DNA of 7,270 bases from an uncultured bacterium (GTDB lineage: Bacteria; Patescibacteriota; Minisyncoccia; Phycocordibacterales; UBA9973). Below, one piece after another: positions 6,695-7,270 of this stretch. Location: positions 1 through 7,270 of the forward strand of contig CAINWY010000037.1 of assembly GCA_903854645.1 (NCBI GenBank). The letters are read 5' to 3'. How positions within the stretch are numbered: position 1 is the first letter of the stretch; each line of letters begins with the position of its first letter. The translations under genes and the position numbers were made by a program. Under the pieces are notes generated by a model. That model was given only the letters and a program-made list of their open reading frames with translations. It was not told the origin of the DNA and did not search any database.

Positions 6695-7207
6695 ATGGAT
6701 ACAATTGAACGTTCACTTATAGTATTTAAGCCAGATGCAGTACAGAGAGGTGTAGTAGGAGAGATTCTCGCACGTTTTGAAAAAGTAGGATTGAAAATAG
6801 TTGGAGTAAAGATGCTTCAACCTAGCTACGATCACTATTTTCATCACTATGAAAATATTGGCAAAATGGTTTCTCGCCGCGGACAGAAAACTTTTGATGT
6901 TACACTTTCTATGATGAATGAAGGCCCTGTTATCGCTTTCGTACTAGAAGGTATTGAATGTGTTTCACTTATTAGAAAGATGGTAGGTGCGACAGAGCCA
7001 AAGTCCGCATTACCTGGAACAATCAGAGGAGACTATTCTCATATGAGTTTTGGGCATGCTGACAAGAATGAGCTAGGAGTACCAAATATAATCCATGCAT
7101 CAGGTGACTCTGCAGAAGCAGTTCTCGAGATAGCTCACTGGTTTAGTGAAAATGAATTATTCTCTTACGAGACAGTTCACGAGAAATTTACTCAAGCAAA
7201 AAAGTAA
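6695..7207 (+). CDS. ndk: Nucleoside diphosphate kinase, long variant
   Basis: Ndk moves the gamma phosphate of ATP onto other nucleoside diphosphates through a phosphohistidine, balancing the NTP and dNTP pools. Family landmarks are FKPDAV (11-16, Lys12), Tyr52, Arg94, GATEPKSALPGTIRGD (98-113, with Thr100 and Arg111), and the active-site segment NIIHASGDS (131-139) with Asn131 and catalytic His134. Glu145 follows at the usual distance. At 170 residues it is 20-30 longer than common bacterial forms. The extra length lies after Tyr52 (about 53-70) and between GTIRGD and the active site (about 114-129). The usual HGSDS reads HASGDS, with one added residue. The start has no ribosome binding site, only A/T-rich leader. 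It completes a kinase set with adk and the UMP kinase upstream, but from its own promoter. Identity is firm; the effect of the insertions is not known. Confidence 0.94.
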   Translation: MDTIERSLIVFKPDAVQRGVVGEILARFEKVGLKIVGVKMLQPSYDHYFHHYENIGKMVSRRGQKTFDVTLSMMNEGPVIAFVLEGIECVSLIRKMVGATEPKSALPGTIRGDYSHMSFGHADKNELGVPNIIHASGDSAEAVLEIAHWFSENELFSYETVHEKFTQAKK

Positions 7208-7233
7208 TTAATAATTACGAATTACTAATTACA
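7206..7233 (+). repeat. Four tandem AT-rich heptamers downstream of ndk
   Basis: Starting inside the ndk stop codon, a unit beginning AATTA repeats with an exact 7-base period at 7206, 7213, 7220 and 7227. The last three copies read AATTAC plus one variable base; the first is AATTAAT. The tract runs directly into the terminator stem. Low-complexity repeats of this kind may be replication slippage products; no coding potential is seen. Confidence 0.7.
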
Positions 7234-7269
7234 TAATACAAAAATCCCATATGGGGATTTTTGTATTAT
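7233..7269 (+). terminator. Intrinsic terminator after ndk
   Basis: A perfect 16-bp stem pairs 7233-7248 with 7254-7269 around the loop ATATG. Its core is CCC/GGG, flanked by a run of five A on the left and five T on the right. Because both arms carry the A/T run, it can act in both directions and may also serve a convergent gene beyond the window. It lies 25 bases after the ndk stop codon. Confidence 0.88.
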
Positions 7270-7270
7270 A

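Noticed and set aside
1..7207. Possible use of UGA as a sense codon, as in some candidate phyla
   Set aside because: No in-frame TGA interrupts any conserved gene and tryptophan uses TGG. All stops are TAA, so there is no sign of recoding, though the window cannot exclude it.

Overview
The window looks like part of a small, AT-rich bacterial genome of the Candidate Phyla Radiation (Patescibacteria), most likely a Parcubacteria-type lineage. The reasons are: the L15 variant lacks the usual GGQMPLYRR-like stretch; a soluble VirD4/TraG-like ATPase sits beside ribosomal-operon genes; the UMP kinase is archaeal-like; the NDP kinase is a long form; and no start codon has a Shine-Dalgarno sequence. 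This assignment is inference from protein style and gene order. No 16S or marker tree could be run. All genes lie on the + strand and all seven stop codons are TAA.

Region 1-1685 is the end of a spc-type ribosomal operon. It holds the C-terminal part of rplO (L15, cut by the window edge), then secY five bases later, then a strong intrinsic terminator. Region 1683-1820 holds a promoter with a perfect TATAAT box and a leader of about 100 nt. The leader can fold, and one of its elements can pair with the adk start codon.

Region 1821-6625 is a tight four-gene operon with gaps of 4, 8 and 8 bases: adenylate kinase, archaeal-type UMP kinase, type I methionine aminopeptidase, and a 910-residue VirD4/TraG/HerA-like ATPase. 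In the classical layout map follows secY-adk and is followed by infA, rpmJ and rpsM. Here the large ATPase and then ndk occupy the place where infA would be expected. Region 6636-7207 is ndk with its own extended -10 promoter. It is followed by a heptamer repeat tract and a 16-bp terminator hairpin.

Functionally the cluster joins three themes. The first is membrane protein export and N-terminal processing (SecY, Map). The second is nucleotide phosphorylation: AMP to ADP, UMP to UDP, and NDP to NTP. The third is a DNA- or protein-translocating ATPase of unknown role. The kinases suit a cell that imports nucleotides. The ATPase and the adk leader are the two items most worth following up. Nothing here looks like a CRISPR array, insertion sequence, tRNA or rRNA. 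No intergenic stretch is longer than about 160 bases.
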